Shown: positions 1 to 11,667, numbered from the stretch's first letter. The stretch is DNA of 60,000 nucleotides from Neocallimastix lanati (nom. inval.) (GCA_016946835.1 JACVTC010000019.1:1-60000), one strand, 5' to 3'. A program made the numbers and translations. The notes: generated from the letters alone by a model not told the origin.

Positions 1-839
1 AATTTTATTAACATTTATAATATTTATTAATATTATTAATATTTACTAGTATTTATATATTTAATATATATAGATAAAGAGATAGATTTGTTTGTTGGTT
101 TGTTTATATATATTTGTTTTATAAAGATTTTATATGTTATTTTTAAATAAAAATTTTTTATTAGTATTATTAGTATTATTAGTATTTTTTTTTTTTAGGT
201 TACCTAAAAAATTAAATTAAATTAAATGGATAGAATATAAAGATGAATATATCGTAGGAAGAAGATGTGTAACGTAACATGACCATAAATAAAAAGAAAA
301 TCACTAAAAAAAAAAAAAAATTTTTTTAATAGATATATGTATATATATTTTTTTTATGTTATTTTTTTGTTATTTGTAAAAAAAAATATATATATATATA
401 TATTTTAAAAAATAGGAATAGGTATTCATATTATATTTTATTATTTATTAAAGTCCAATTGATTCTTATATTATCAACATGGATTTCAGAATTAAAATAA
501 AAATAAAATAAATAAAACAATAAAAAAATATATTTATATAAATTGTATTTAATTATTTATTGAATTAAAATGAATAAATTATTAAAAGTATCCCTAATGA
601 TGATATTAATCTTTTATATACATATAAATACTATATCTATATATATATATAAAAAGATTTAATATATATATATTATCTTTATTATTATTATAATAACATA
701 TATATTTTTATAATATTATAAATATCTCCATTTTTAACTTTGTTTTTTAATATTAAAATTATATAAAGTATTTATTTTTATACTTTTTATTTATTGCCAA
801 AGAATTTATTAAATGATATTTAATTATTGATTGATTTAT

Positions 840-1080
840 TGTTTTATGATATTAATAATTTATGACAATATAAGTAATTGCTTTTATGATATTAATAATT
901 TTACAATATAATATTTAATCATTAGTATAAATATTGCTTTTATGATATTAATAATTTTACGACAATATAATATTTAATCATTAATATAAATATTGCTTTT
1001 GTATTTATAACAATATAATATTTAATCATTAATATAAATATTGCTTTTGTATTTATAACAATATAATATTTTAATATTGT
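840..1080. repeat. Imperfect minisatellite, units of about 48-59 bp
   Basis: Four to five imperfect head-to-tail copies begin with GCTTTTATGATATTAATAAT or the shorter variant GCTTTTGTATTTATAAC. Each ends in a segment containing ATTTAATCATTAATATAAAT. The last two copies are shortened to about 48 bp by the same internal change, so local duplication followed the deletion. Confidence 0.75.
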
Positions 1081-2068
1081 TTTTTGTTTTTTTTCGATTT
1101 ATTGATATATGGTATTTTTATATAATAATTTATTATAAATTATGGTGATATATAAATATTTACAAAAAGGTATTTACAATATGATATTTATAATATGATA
1201 TTTAATTATTCATTAATAATTATTTAATCATTTATTAATAATTATTTAATTATTTTTTAATTTAATATTTAATTATTGATTATTGATTATTGATTATTAT
1301 CTATTATTTAATTATTAATTATTTATTATTTAATTATTAATAATTTATTATCTTTATTGTGACGTGACTTTACTATTTATTTATTTATTTATTTATAATT
1401 TTATTTTGACTATATTCAACATTAAAGCAATGTTACCTACTAATGTTTTATAGCATATTGATTAATTAATTTTTTAAATCAATAATAATTCATTATCATT
1501 CTTTTTTTTTTTATTAGATATTCTAAAGATTAAAATAAAAAAATTAAAAAATAACTATTTTTGTAATTTTTTTTTTATTTTGATATATATTATATATTCA
1601 ATAATTTTCCCCCTCTAATTAAAAAAAAAAAAAAAAAAAGAAGGAAAAGTACAACGTCATCAAAGAACCTTTTTTTTAAAAAAAAAAATAATAATAATAA
1701 AAAAATTATGGAAAAATTGATATAAAAATTCTTTTTTATTTATTTATTTTTATATTTAATTTCTATATATATATATATTTTTCTATTAATTTTTTTTTTT
1801 TTTTTTTTTTTTACTTTATATTAAATATAAATTCTTTTTTGGAACATTTTAAAATAAAATTTTTGTGGTCAATTTTTTTTTTTATTTATTTTTGTCTATT
1901 TTAAAATAAAAATAATTAAACAAAAAGATACATTTATTAATAAATGTATTTTAAATAATAATAATAATAATAATAGAAAAACAAATACTTTTTATACATT
2001 CGATAATATTAAATATTTAGTATATAAGTATTATTATTGATGTTATTTTATTATTATTATTTACAAAA

Positions 2069-2099
<31 letters not shown>

Positions 2100-2992
2100 C
2101 TTTTTAAAAAAAACCTGTATTGTTTTATTTTATTGCTGTTACCTAACTATTATAATTAGATACTTTTTTAAAAATGGATTATCATTGAATGCAAATATAA
2201 TAATGTATATAAATATTAATAAATATATATGAAAAAAAAAAAATAACATTAATAATAAAATATTAATAAAATAAAAAATAAATATAAATATAAAAACAGA
2301 ACAATGTTTATATTATATTAATTATATAGAGAGTAAATTTTTTAACTTTTTATCCTAATTTCTTTATTTAATAATAATAATAATAATAATTAAATGGATG
2401 GAATAAATAATTATGATAGTAACAAAAAAAATTATAATAAAATATAATAAAATAAAATAAATAATAACTTTAAACTTTAAATAAATATAAATATATATAT
2501 TTTCTATTTTAATACAAAATTTCAAATTTATTTATTTTTTTTTTTTTTTTTACTAAACCAACAAATTTATACTTTTTTAGTATCATTTCATTTTTATCTT
2601 CAATATTTTTTTTTTTAAAAAAAAATTTATTTTTTATTTCTTAATATGGTGTATTCATTATTGTTAGTATTAATTGTTGTTACTATCACTCTAAATATAT
2701 TTGAGAAATAACAAAATAAGGCAAGAAATAAAATAAAATAAAAAATAAAAATTAAAAAAATTATATAAAACAAAATATTGGTTGCCGTTATAGCCTTGCT
2801 TGCTATTCACTATCGATGTTAATTATCTTACTCTACCAGTAAACAACTATTCATTTATTTATCTATTTATTTATTTTTTTTATTTTTCTTTACTAAACCA
2901 AATGAATAAAATTTATTTATTTATTTATTTATTAACTTTTAAAAACCCTTTTTTTTTTTACTATTTCTGTTCTTTTTCAAAAAATATAGTAT

Positions 2993-3205
2993 AATATAAT
3001 ATAATTATAATATAATATAATATAATATAATATAATATAATATAATATAATATAATATAATATAATATAATATAATATAATATAATATAATATAATATAA
3101 TATAATATAATATAATATAATATAATATAATATAATATAATATAATATAATATAATATAATATAATATAATATAATATAATATAATATAATATAATATAA
3201 TATTA
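2993..3205. repeat. TATAA pentanucleotide array
   Basis: About 40 nearly perfect TATAA units run without interruption for roughly 200 bp, ending in a slightly degenerate TATTA stretch. The array lies in gene-free DNA. It is likely to be length-polymorphic and difficult to assemble. Confidence 0.95.
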
Positions 3206-4590
3206 TATTATATTAGGAAAAGAGAAATATAAATTTTTTCCGACTTTCATTAAAGAAAAAAAAAATTAAAATAAAAACCTTATAAAAATAAAATAAAGAA
3301 AAAGAAAAAAGCATGTTCTTTAAATCAATAAAAAAAAAATAATAAATCAATAAAAATAATAAAAATTAAAGTTAATGAAATTAATTAATAAAATAAAGTA
3401 AAAAAAAAAAATAAAAAATAAAAAAAAAATTAAAAATTTAAAATTTAAAACTTAAAATTTTAATAAATTTTATTTATTATTTATTTTTCAAAAATAATTT
3501 TAATCAATTTCTTTTTTTTTTTTTTTAATTTCTTTTTTAAATAAAAAAAATTATATATATATATAAATATTTAATGTAAATTTTTATTTTAATATATAAA
3601 TTTATATTTTTATATATATATTTTTATAATGTATAATATTATACATTTATTTATTTATTTTTTGTTGGGATGTTTTATGAATGAATAATCATATAGTTAG
3701 AATATATTGTTAATATATGGTAGTTGTGAAATCAATAGGCTAAAACAAAATTAAAACAATTTAATTAAAAAAAAAAAGAAAATATAATAAATAAAAAAAT
3801 ATAGATTATTATTAAATATATAACATTAAAAAAATATTGTTTTAATTTTTAAATTTTTTTTTTTTATTTTTTTTTTTATTGTTTTTTTTATTTTTATTTT
3901 ATTAATTTCTTTTAATTATTTTTTTTTCTGCTCATAATAAATAAAAATAAAAATAAATTTTACAAAATTAACAAAAAAAAAAATAAAAAAATATATATTT
4001 TTATTTTTATAAAACAAAAAAAAATAATCATAAAATATAAAATACAAGAAAAAAAATCATTAAAAAAGTACAAAATAATATAAAAAGAATTAAAAATAAA
4101 TTTATAAAAAAAAAATAGTTACTCTAAAAAAATAGTTACTCTCTGTAACAAAATATTACAAAATACATTAAAGTCCAAAAAAAGAATTTTTACAAGATAA
4201 AAAATAAAAAACAAAAAATGTATTAAAAGTACAAAAAAAATTTATAATAATGCATAATAACCGAATTAACAAAAAGGATTATGCATCATTTTATATAAAA
4301 AGTTTTAGTTTATAATGTTATAATGGGTAAATTGTGTAAGATTTTAAACACTTTATCCCACTTTTTTATATTAACTATTTTGTATTTATCATTAAATATA
4401 TTTATATGAAAAAGAAAGAAAAAATATATATATATATATATATATATTTTTATTTTATTATTTCCAAATTTAATAATAAACGTAATTTTTATCTCCATTA
4501 AAATGTAATTAACTATATATTATATATTTAAATAAAGTTTACAAATAATTATTATATTATATGATTTGATAAAATATTATATTTTTAATG

Positions 4591-4638
<48 letters not shown>

Positions 4639-4959
4639 TATAATAATAATAATACTTATATTTTTAATATTTTAATTTAAGCTTTCGAATCTTTTTTCAT
4701 ATATATATCATTATAATTGATGAAATATGATGCTCATTTTTAATATTTTATAATATATATTTTATTTAGTAATAATATTTTTTATTTAATAAAGAAGAAT
4801 CCTCTTTCTAAATAATAATAATTACATGTATTTTATATTAATTTTATTTATAATAAAGCATAATGTGCCTAATTTTATTTACTATATTTTAACATTCTCC
4901 CCAACATTAAGTCTTTATTAGATTTTATTATTTATATTTATATATACATTTTATAATCT

Positions 4960-5440
4960 AATTATTTAATTATAGTCTATTTTGATCATCAAAATTATAT
5001 CGTTAAATTTGTTAATGTTAATACAGAATACGGGTTTTGTTAAAGGATCTGTAAGCATATCAATTGTTCTAGCATATTCCAATTTTATATTCTTTTATTT
5101 TATTTTTCTTGAATATTTTTTTATCTTGTATCGATATATTAACATCTTCCTTTTGCATTTTCAAATTCAGCTATTGCAATGATTGCTATGCAGGCTTTAC
5201 TGTCTACTTCTGTTTTTATTAAAACATTTTTATTAGTTATTTCTTCGAATAAGCCTTTTAACCATATTTCATATTTTGCACATTCAGTAACACTAACAAA
5301 TTCAGCTTTTGCTGTGGATAAAGTGACATTTCTTTGAATTTGAGACTTCCATAAAATTGGACTGTTTCCTAGTAAAAATTTATATTCACTTACTGATCTT
5401 CTAGTAACATCGTCATTTATCATAGTCAGCATTTAAAAAT
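4960..5440 (-). mobile_element. Ty1/copia RNase H relic
   Basis: Reading the minus strand gives the end of a copia-type pol polyprotein. It has a DVTRRS / FLLG / SWK-like block (here LWKSQIQ), the ALS-equivalent TLSTAKAEFVSVTECAKYE block, an LIKTEVDSKACIAI block matching the RNase H substrate-binding region, and finally DMLTDPLTKPV near 5020. The last motif is the hallmark C-terminal MLADxLTK of copia elements. The frame is broken at about 5425 (NADYD in one frame, NDVTRRS in another) and again near 5140. No LTRs or upstream RT were recognised, so this is a dead fragment. Copia family assignment is firm; the boundaries are approximate. Confidence 0.8.
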
Positions 5441-5508
5441 CCTACTAACTTATTTTTCATTATAATATATTGATTTATGTATTGTATATTTCAAATATTG
5501 TAATATCA

Positions 5509-5724
5509 TTAATAATACTTAATAATCAATTGTTGTTGGATGTTCATAATTTCTCGATGCTTAATAAACTGCATATGAAATATCTGGTCGAGATTAGTAC
5601 TTTCCCCCTCAATCGATAAAATAGAATAATTGGATAACGATTCAATAGGATTAGAAGAAAAAAACAAAGTATCGATGATAATAATATTGTTAGAATAAGT
5701 GAAATATATGAAAAGTAACTTCAA
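5509..5724 (-). other. Unassigned 71-codon open frame, weak
   Basis: This minus-strand frame has a less repetitive composition than its surroundings, with a stretch like LSIEGESTNLDQIFHMQF. It sits just upstream, in the minus sense, of the copia RNase H relic. It could be more of that relic, a pseudogene exon, or chance. No motif supports a function. Confidence 0.2.
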
Positions 5725-5939
5725 ATGTATTGAAGCATATCATAATATAAATAATGTACAATCCACAATGTATTATATAAATAACAAACAAATATTATTC
5801 TGTTTCATAGATTATTTTATTTATACATATTTTATACATTGTTAAAAAAAGAATACATTATTAATATTAAGATAAAAAATATATATACAAATTATAAAAT
5901 AAGAGAAATTAAAGAAATTATGGTATTATGATGTGAATT

Positions 5940-6573
5940 GAAATAAAATAATACAAAGAAATGACACCTGTATAATAGTTAGCGTGGTCTCCATTACACT
6001 TCCTCTTACAATTTTTTTTCTTTTTTACAGTCACAATTATTGAGAACTTTAATTTTATTAATTTATTCATTTATTAATTACACTTCTTTTATAAATAACA
6101 CTCAATTAATAAAATAATAAATATTACTTGTCCAATTTAAACATAATAATATTTAAAATAATAATGTGATATAAAAAGTAATATTTAAAATAAAGTGTAT
6201 AAATAAATAAATTCAGAAAAAAGTTCCTATGCAACGAACCTCACCTCCATACCACTTATTCCGGATTAGGGTTTGAAATGACACTCTGAAAGAAATTATA
6301 GTCTTATCCTTCAGAGGCATTGGCCCTGCTGGCCCGTCTTACTACGTTTTTCAGTGATGCCTCTCCTGATTAGTTTGTGCTTGTACCGTCGGAATAGCAA
6401 CCCTTATCGAGTATTAGCCCTAGCCATAATTTCTGTAAGAGTGCGGCAGATCGCACCGAGAATGGCATTTTTGAATAATCACCAAAAATGATTTGATTTT
6501 TAAACAAAACATACCATTCTTTTTTATAATTTAAATCAATAATGTCTGAATCTCTTCCACCAAGAAGGAAGTT
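5940..6573. other. GC-richer island with hairpins, possible retroelement 5' region
   Basis: 6230-6480 is much richer in G and C than its surroundings and is not coding on either strand. It can form several hairpins: CTCTGAA (6284-6290) with TTCAGAG (6310-6316); AGAGGCAT (6313-6320) with ATGCCTCT (6357-6364), which encloses GGCC-CTGCT-GGCC; and GTGCG (6441-6445) with CGCAC (6452-6456). The first two share bases and would be alternative folds. About 60 bp after the island an ATG at 6541 opens MSESLPPRRKLNN on the plus strand, and that frame is cut by a LINE insertion at 6588. The layout resembles a 5' UTR followed by the start of an ORF, perhaps of a retroelement, but this is inference. Confidence 0.35.
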
Positions 6574-6587
6574 AAATAATTCGTACT

Positions 6588-7220
6588 TTTTTTATTTTTT
6601 TTTTTATAGACTAAGAAGAGAATACACTTTCCAGTGCTTTATTAAATAGATTAAAATATTTTTACGTATTACCTTTATTAAAAAAAAATACATTATATAA
6701 TTTAAAGATAAAAAATAAAATGTATGTAAAAGATTAAGTAAAATAAAAAATAAAAAAATAAAAAAAAGCAAATTCTTTATAATTATAGAAAATTTATAAT
6801 AATAAAAAATAAAAATTTAATGTAATAAAGAATAAAAATAAGTTCAAATGTTAAATTTCGTTGTGATGTATATTATGTGTAGTAACATGAACACCAGTTA
6901 AATCTAAAATAATAAAACAAAGAAGTAGAATCTTTTATTTAGATAGTGTGGTATCCACTAAACTCTCCCTTGAACCACAAGAAAGATCATCACAAGTTGA
7001 ATCACTTACTAAAGGTTCTATGTTTGGAACTATGCTGTTAGTAAATATGTATTGATGAGAATTTACCAGACTTCTATCTGCACTATTTCTTTGCCATATC
7101 GGTACGACGTCGGCACTCTTGGTAATGAAAGTGTTTTGGCTAAACCTCTCAAAAAGTAACTCAAGTGAGCTACTGATGATCGGTATTGTATTAGCAAGAT
7201 ATTCCGCAAGCCCTACTAAA
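6588..7220 (-). mobile_element. LINE copy A, 5'-truncated, flanked by 14-bp TSD
   Basis: This is the 3' end of a non-LTR retrotransposon inserted in reverse. The poly(A) appears as the T run at 6588-6606, and the element's terminus reads CTTAGTCTA before it. The minus frame 7220-6935 is a LINE ORF2 tail (start VGLAEYLANTIPII, end SRESLVDTTLSK, stop at 6935) homologous to the tails at 7525-7776 and 9294-9494. The 14-bp sequence AAATAATTCGTACT stands at both 6574-6587 and 7221-7234, which is the target-site duplication and fixes both ends. The copy is about 0.63 kb, so only the last part of the element was reverse transcribed. It lies next to but is distinct from copy B. Confidence 0.88.
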
Positions 7221-8510
7221 AAATAATTCGTACTATATCCTATATATATTTTTATTCTATTGTTCATTATTTATGCATTTTTTTTTTTTTTTTTTTAGAC
7301 AGGGAAGAGAATACACTTTAATAAATTTATTAATTTTATTATAAAAAATACATGTAAGTGAAAAGTACATTATAAATTAAAAATAAAAATAAAAGTTAAA
7401 AAATAAAAAATAAAACAGCTCAAAAATACTATGTAGTTCAGCAAGTTGTATTATGTGTGAATTTTCCCTTCCTAACAAATAAAAAATAATAAAACCTAGA
7501 AATAACATCTTTAAAATAGATAGTGTGGTGTCCACTAAACTCTCCCGGGATTCATCATTTATTGAACTACTAAGGCGAAATTTACCCTTAGTAGAAATAG
7601 ATGATTATCCTGTATTATCATTATGCTTTATCAGGACGACGTTGACGCTCTTGGTTAAGTTTAGTATTTTGGAATACCTATCAAATAATAGGTCAAACGA
7701 ACTATTTATGATAAGTATTGCGCTAGTTAAGTGTTCCGCCAAGCTCACAATTTTTGGAACAGGTGACTCAGATTAACCTTTGAAAAGCAGTTCATTTAAA
7801 TGTCTCTGTTCCCCACTATCGAAATGTAGCTCATTTAAAACTAGAGTCCCACCAAGAAGGACCAAGTATATATAATGATTGATATAATCTTCAAAATCAG
7901 AAATAGAGTCATAGGAAGAAAGAGGATTAAACGCTCTAATCATCCTAATGAATAAAATATAGAGATCATCGATGAAATTTAAAGAATTTCATCTAAAAGA
8001 TGCGAGAGCATTGCATTTAAAATCCAATGTTTAAAAGATTGATTATCTTCGCCACAACAGGGGCAAGTCTCTTCTGAAACTCTACCCATTCTAATAGCAA
8101 TAGTAGTATTGTATTTATAACCAGAGCGTAAACGTATAATCCACGAAAACCCTAAGTTGAATTGGGGATATTTTAAGCTAAGCATAATTATAAATTTATT
8201 ATTTGAGAACTTGTTACTATAGTAATTTTGACCATTAATACCTTGAAATTAGGAAACTGATTTCCAGTGAAGTTCTAAAATATCGTCATATTTTACACAT
8301 ATATATTTTTTGATCTTTTTGTACAAAGTTCTAGATTCTTTAATCCAGGAATAATACGGCATTTTGAGAATAGATTTAATAAGATCCTTTATAATACTGT
8401 TTGATTTACTTCATTTTGCAAATGATTTAATCTTTAAGGCTGCGCAGATACCAGCAATAGGAGGGATGAAAAGATCTTGAGATAAAGCATAAGTATAGAA
8501 AATTACTAAT

Positions 8511-8983
8511 TTTTTTTTTTTTTTTTTTAGATTAGGAAGAGAATACACTTCCAGTGCTCTATTAAATTGATTAAAATATATTTATGTATTACATTTAATT
8601 ATAAAAAAATACATTATATAATTAAAAGATAAAAAATAAAATGTATGTAAAAGATTAAATAAAATAAAAAATACTAAAAAGTTAAGAAATAACAATTTTT
8701 AATTAATCAAAGAAAATCTAATGTAATAAAGAATAAAAATAAGTTCAAGAGTTAAAAAAAATTCGGTGTGATGTATACTACGAGTAGTGACATGATCACC
8801 AGTTAAATCTAAAATAATAAAGCAAAGAAGTAACAGCTTTAAAATAGATAGTGTTGTATCCACTAAACCCTCCCATGAACCACAAGAAAGATCATCAAAA
8901 GTTGAATTACTTACTATAGGTTCTTTGTTCGGAACTGTGCTGTTAGTTAATGTGTATTGATGAGAATTAACAGGTCTTCTAAC
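8511..8983 (-). mobile_element. LINE copy C nested in copy B, 14-bp TSD
   Basis: A T run (8511-8530) is followed by the reversed LINE terminus TTAGATTAGGAAGAGAATAC and a 3' UTR closely related to that of copy A. It ends in ORF2 tail sequence (minus frame with VNSHQYTLTNSTVPN and SWEGLVDTTLS). AGAAAATTACTAAT occurs at 8497-8510 and again at 8984-8997, a 14-bp duplication that defines the insertion. When the insert is removed, the flanks rejoin within copy B. Copy C is therefore younger than B. Confidence 0.88.
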
Positions 8984-10168
8984 AGAAAATTACTAATATT
9001 AATACTATTTTCATCGTTTGACCTATTCACTACATTATTAGTAATTATATTATTATTTTCTCTATAGTTTTTTTTTTTTTTTTTTTTTTTTTTAGACAGG
9101 GAAGAGAATACACTTCCATAATTTTATTAATTTTATTATAAAAAAATACATATAGGTGAAAAGTACATTCGAAATTTTTTTTAGACTTAGAGAAAACTTT
9201 ATTCAATTTATAATAATAATAATAATAAAATTACATGATTTTAAAGAAAAAAAATAATAAAATACATGAAATAAAATATTATATATTATAAAATTATAAA
9301 AGTGCGTTAGAAGCAATAGTCTCTAACTTTTCCCATTCCTCGATAATAACATCACGTCCATTATTGCGAGTAATAATTTCAGTATTAGTGTTATCAATCG
9401 AATCTGTATCTGGAGGTGAAAATCCATGCCTTATCATTTCGACGTCGACGCACTTGGTAACGGTAGATTCAACGGAATACCATTTCATCATCAAACTAAA
9501 AGATTAACAAATTAATGGTATTACGTTTGTTAAAAACTCCGCAATCCCCACAAAATACGGAACAGTTGACGAAGTTGAACTTTATTTAAAAATATTGTCA
9601 ACTAATTGTCTTTGTTCCCCATCATTAAGTTTAATTTTTGAATATATTGAACGCCACCAAGAAGTGCACTCAATATATAATAATAAATATTATTATCATA
9701 ATCCTTTTCTGAATCTAAAGAAACATCCAAGGATTTTTGTTCAATTATCATTGCAAACTTCAAAAAGAGATCATCTAGAAAAGGTAAAGATTTATTTCTG
9801 TAATTTTCCAATTCTTTACAGGCAAAGATCCAGTGAGAAAAGCTAGGTACACTAACACCACAACAAGGGCAACATTTAGGGCAATCTTCTGAGACGATTT
9901 TTCTTTTAATGGAAATACTAATGTCAAATTTAAAACCACATCTAATTCGAGAAATCCAAAAGAATCCCAACTGATACTTAGGATATTGAAATGTTAAGCT
10001 TCTGATTTCTGAAATAAAATTTGAAATAAAAATAAAAAAATTTAAAAAATAAAAAATAAAAAAGCTCAAAAATACTATGTATTTCGGCAAGTTGTACTAT
10101 GCGGGAATTTTTCCCTTCCTAACAAATAAAAAAGAAATAAAACCTAGAAGTTTTTTTTTTTTTTTTTT

Positions 10169-10616
10169 TAGACAGGAAAGAGAATACACTTCCATAACTT
10201 TATTAATTTTATTATAAAAAAATACATGTAGGTGAAAAGTACATTTGAAATTAAAAATAAAAAAATTTAAAAAATAAAAAATAAAAAAGCTCAAAAATAC
10301 TATGTATTTCGGCAAGTTGTACTATGCAGGAATTTTTCCCTTCCTAACAAATAAAAAAGAAATAAAACCTAGAAGTTTTTTTTTTTTTTTTTTAGACAGG
10401 AAAGAGAATACACTTCCATAACTTTATTAATTTTATTATAAAAAAATACATGTAGGTGAAAAGTACATTTGAAATTAAAAATAAAAAAATTTAAAAAATA
10501 AAAAATAAAAAAACTCGAAAATACTATGTATTTCGGCAAGTTGTACTATGCGGGAATTTTTCCCTTCCTAACAAATAAAAAAGAAATAAAACCTAGAAGT
10601 AACATCTTTAAAATAG
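10169..10616. repeat. 224-bp tandem units of LINE 3' UTR plus poly(A)
   Basis: Starting at TAGACAGG, two nearly identical units begin at 10169 and 10393, 224 bp apart. A third copy of the same UTR lacking its poly(A) end precedes them (10019-10150). The junction CCTAGAAG followed by a T run is identical at 10143-10151 and 10368-10376. The third unit continues beyond this junction into ORF2 tail sequence. Identical junctions suggest that one unit arose by unequal duplication rather than by two independent jumps. Confidence 0.85.
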
Positions 10617-10698
10617 ACAGTGTGGTGTCCACTAAACTCTCCCCAGATTCATCATTTATTGAACTACTAGGGCGAGATTCACCCTTAGTAGAAATAGA

Positions 10699-10749
10699 TT
10701 TTTTTTTTTTTTTAACAGCAGCAAACTTGTTTCATCTTTATTAATTAAT
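10699..10749 (-). mobile_element. 51-bp poly(A) retroposon with 11-bp TSD
   Basis: A T run followed by AACAGCAGCAAACTTGTTTC and an ATCTTTATTAATTAAT tail interrupts the B-type LINE tail. GTAGAAATAGA flanks it at 10688-10698 and 10750-10760. The uninterrupted sequence is visible in copy B near 7588, which proves an insertion. The same 3' terminal sequence occurs in the insertion at 18290-18360. The source element or transcript is unknown. Confidence 0.8.
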
Positions 10750-10954
10750 GTAGAAATAGAAGATTATCCTATATTATCATTACGCCTTATCAGTACGACG
10801 ATTTTCTCTATAGTAAGAACATCATTCTGGACAGTCGTCTTCAATCATATTGGCGGCTTTAGCAACACGAGGATCGAATTTATATTCACATCCGGTACGA
10901 TATAGCAAGAAAAATATAATCAGAAGATTCAATTTACAATAATTTATTGTGTGT

Positions 10955-11102
10955 AGTATTATGTATATCTACCAAAAAACTTCTGAACAAAAAAAAAAAT
11001 AAATAAAAAAAAAAAAGTATTGCGTGTAGAACATGATATTTAAAAATAGTATTATGTATATCTACCAAAAAATTTCTGAACAAAAAAAAAAAAAAAAAAA
11101 AA
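10955..11102 (+). repeat. Twofold repeat of a poly(A)-ended segment
   Basis: TAGTATTATGTATATCTACC followed by AAAAAA(C/T)TTCTGAAC and an A run occurs at about 10955-11000 and again at 11046-11102. The two copies lie head to tail and both end in A tracts. They could be a local duplication or tandem retroposon ends. 11103-11640 has no recognisable feature. Confidence 0.6.
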
Positions 11103-11667
11103 GTAACACAGTATTTATTTTCTAATGATTAATGTATATTTTTAATATTTGAATTCACTAAATTAATTTACTCTTCCCAACATTTAAAATGAAAAATAAG
11201 TAAAACCTCAATTTCAATTAACTTTACATAATGATAGTTTAAAATACAAATGGAAAATTCATATCTATCAGGTATGTCTATATTCTTGAATCGCCTTATT
11301 CTTTTTACTCAATATAATTTATCTTCTTTCCTACAATTATATCTTATTTCTATTATAAATATCAAAATTAAAACCCAATATTATTAAAAATTTTTGTTCA
11401 TTATTTTCTTATTATAATTTTAATTAATTGTTTATTATTTATTTTATTGTAATTTTTTTTTTGCTTTTGTTTTTTTATTTTTTAATGATATTCTTTTTTT
11501 GATTGATAATTTCTCAACAAATACTTATTTTCAATTATTACACATTTATTGTAATAACTTTTCTTTTATAACAAGCTTACACTTTTGTAATTATTTTAAA
11601 TTATTTTAAAATATATAATAATATTAAAAACTTTAATATTATCGTTTTCAAATCTTTCACAATTTTC

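Larger units (their letters stand above)
1..4900. other. A/T-rich intergenic DNA, no supported gene
   Basis: No convincing gene is visible on either strand. The sequence is homopolymer A and T runs, short AT microsatellites and two tandem arrays listed separately (840-1080 and 2993-3205). A short reading frame at 2646 encodes a hydrophobic, signal-peptide-like 21-residue peptide, and another hydrophobic stretch lies near 2781. Neither extends or has a convincing partner exon, so I do not call them genes. A 9-bp inverted repeat (ATGCATAAT at 4250-4258 with ATTATGCAT at 4278-4286) could form a hairpin of unknown meaning. Confidence 0.6.
9069..10800 (-). mobile_element. Mosaic LINE insertion D/E, several templates inside one TSD
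   Basis: The whole block is bounded by one 14-bp duplication, ATTTTCTCTATAGT, at 9055-9068 and 10801-10814. From the left it contains: a T run; about 80 bp of B-type 3' end (9093-9174); an internal (T)8 and a second terminus AGACTTAG (9175-9190); about 0.83 kb of D-type LINE (9183-10018); B-type 3' UTR without its tail (10019-10150); a T run; the same UTR again (10169-10375); a T run; and a longer B-type copy (10393-10800). The D part encodes on the minus strand a zinc-knuckle region (CPKCCPCCGV, then HWIFACKELENYRN) and a tail ending EKLETIASNALL. Jumps between templates during one reverse-transcription event explain this arrangement best. Confidence 0.82.
7278..10930 (-). mobile_element. 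LINE copy B, host of two nested insertions
   Basis: Reading from the right, the minus strand gives a LINE ORF2 carboxy-terminal region in pieces. There is a post-RT segment (LLYRTGCEYKFDPRVAKAAN, 10905-10830). A segment with FIPPIAGICAALKI (about 8490-8410) corresponds to ELRIPPLSAVCA in copy G. Next comes the zinc-knuckle region (CPCCGEDNQSFKHW, around 8060-8030), then a degenerate tail with stops (7860-7500), then a 3' UTR and poly(A) (T run 7278-7296). Two later insertions interrupt it: copy C (8511-8983) and the D/E mosaic (9069-10800). Removing them leaves about 1.4 kb. Several stops and frameshifts make it inactive. I could not find its target-site duplication, and the right end is approximate. 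Confidence 0.7.

Noticed and set aside
2646-2711. Secreted micropeptide starting MVYSLLLVLIVV
   Set aside because: It is 21 codons long and alone in gene-free A/T-rich DNA; hydrophobic frames arise by chance from T-rich sequence.
7278-10930. Three separate LINE copies at 7.3, 9.0 and 10.85 kb
   Set aside because: After removing the two TSD-bounded insertions the pieces run in LINE order on one strand, so one split copy is simpler.
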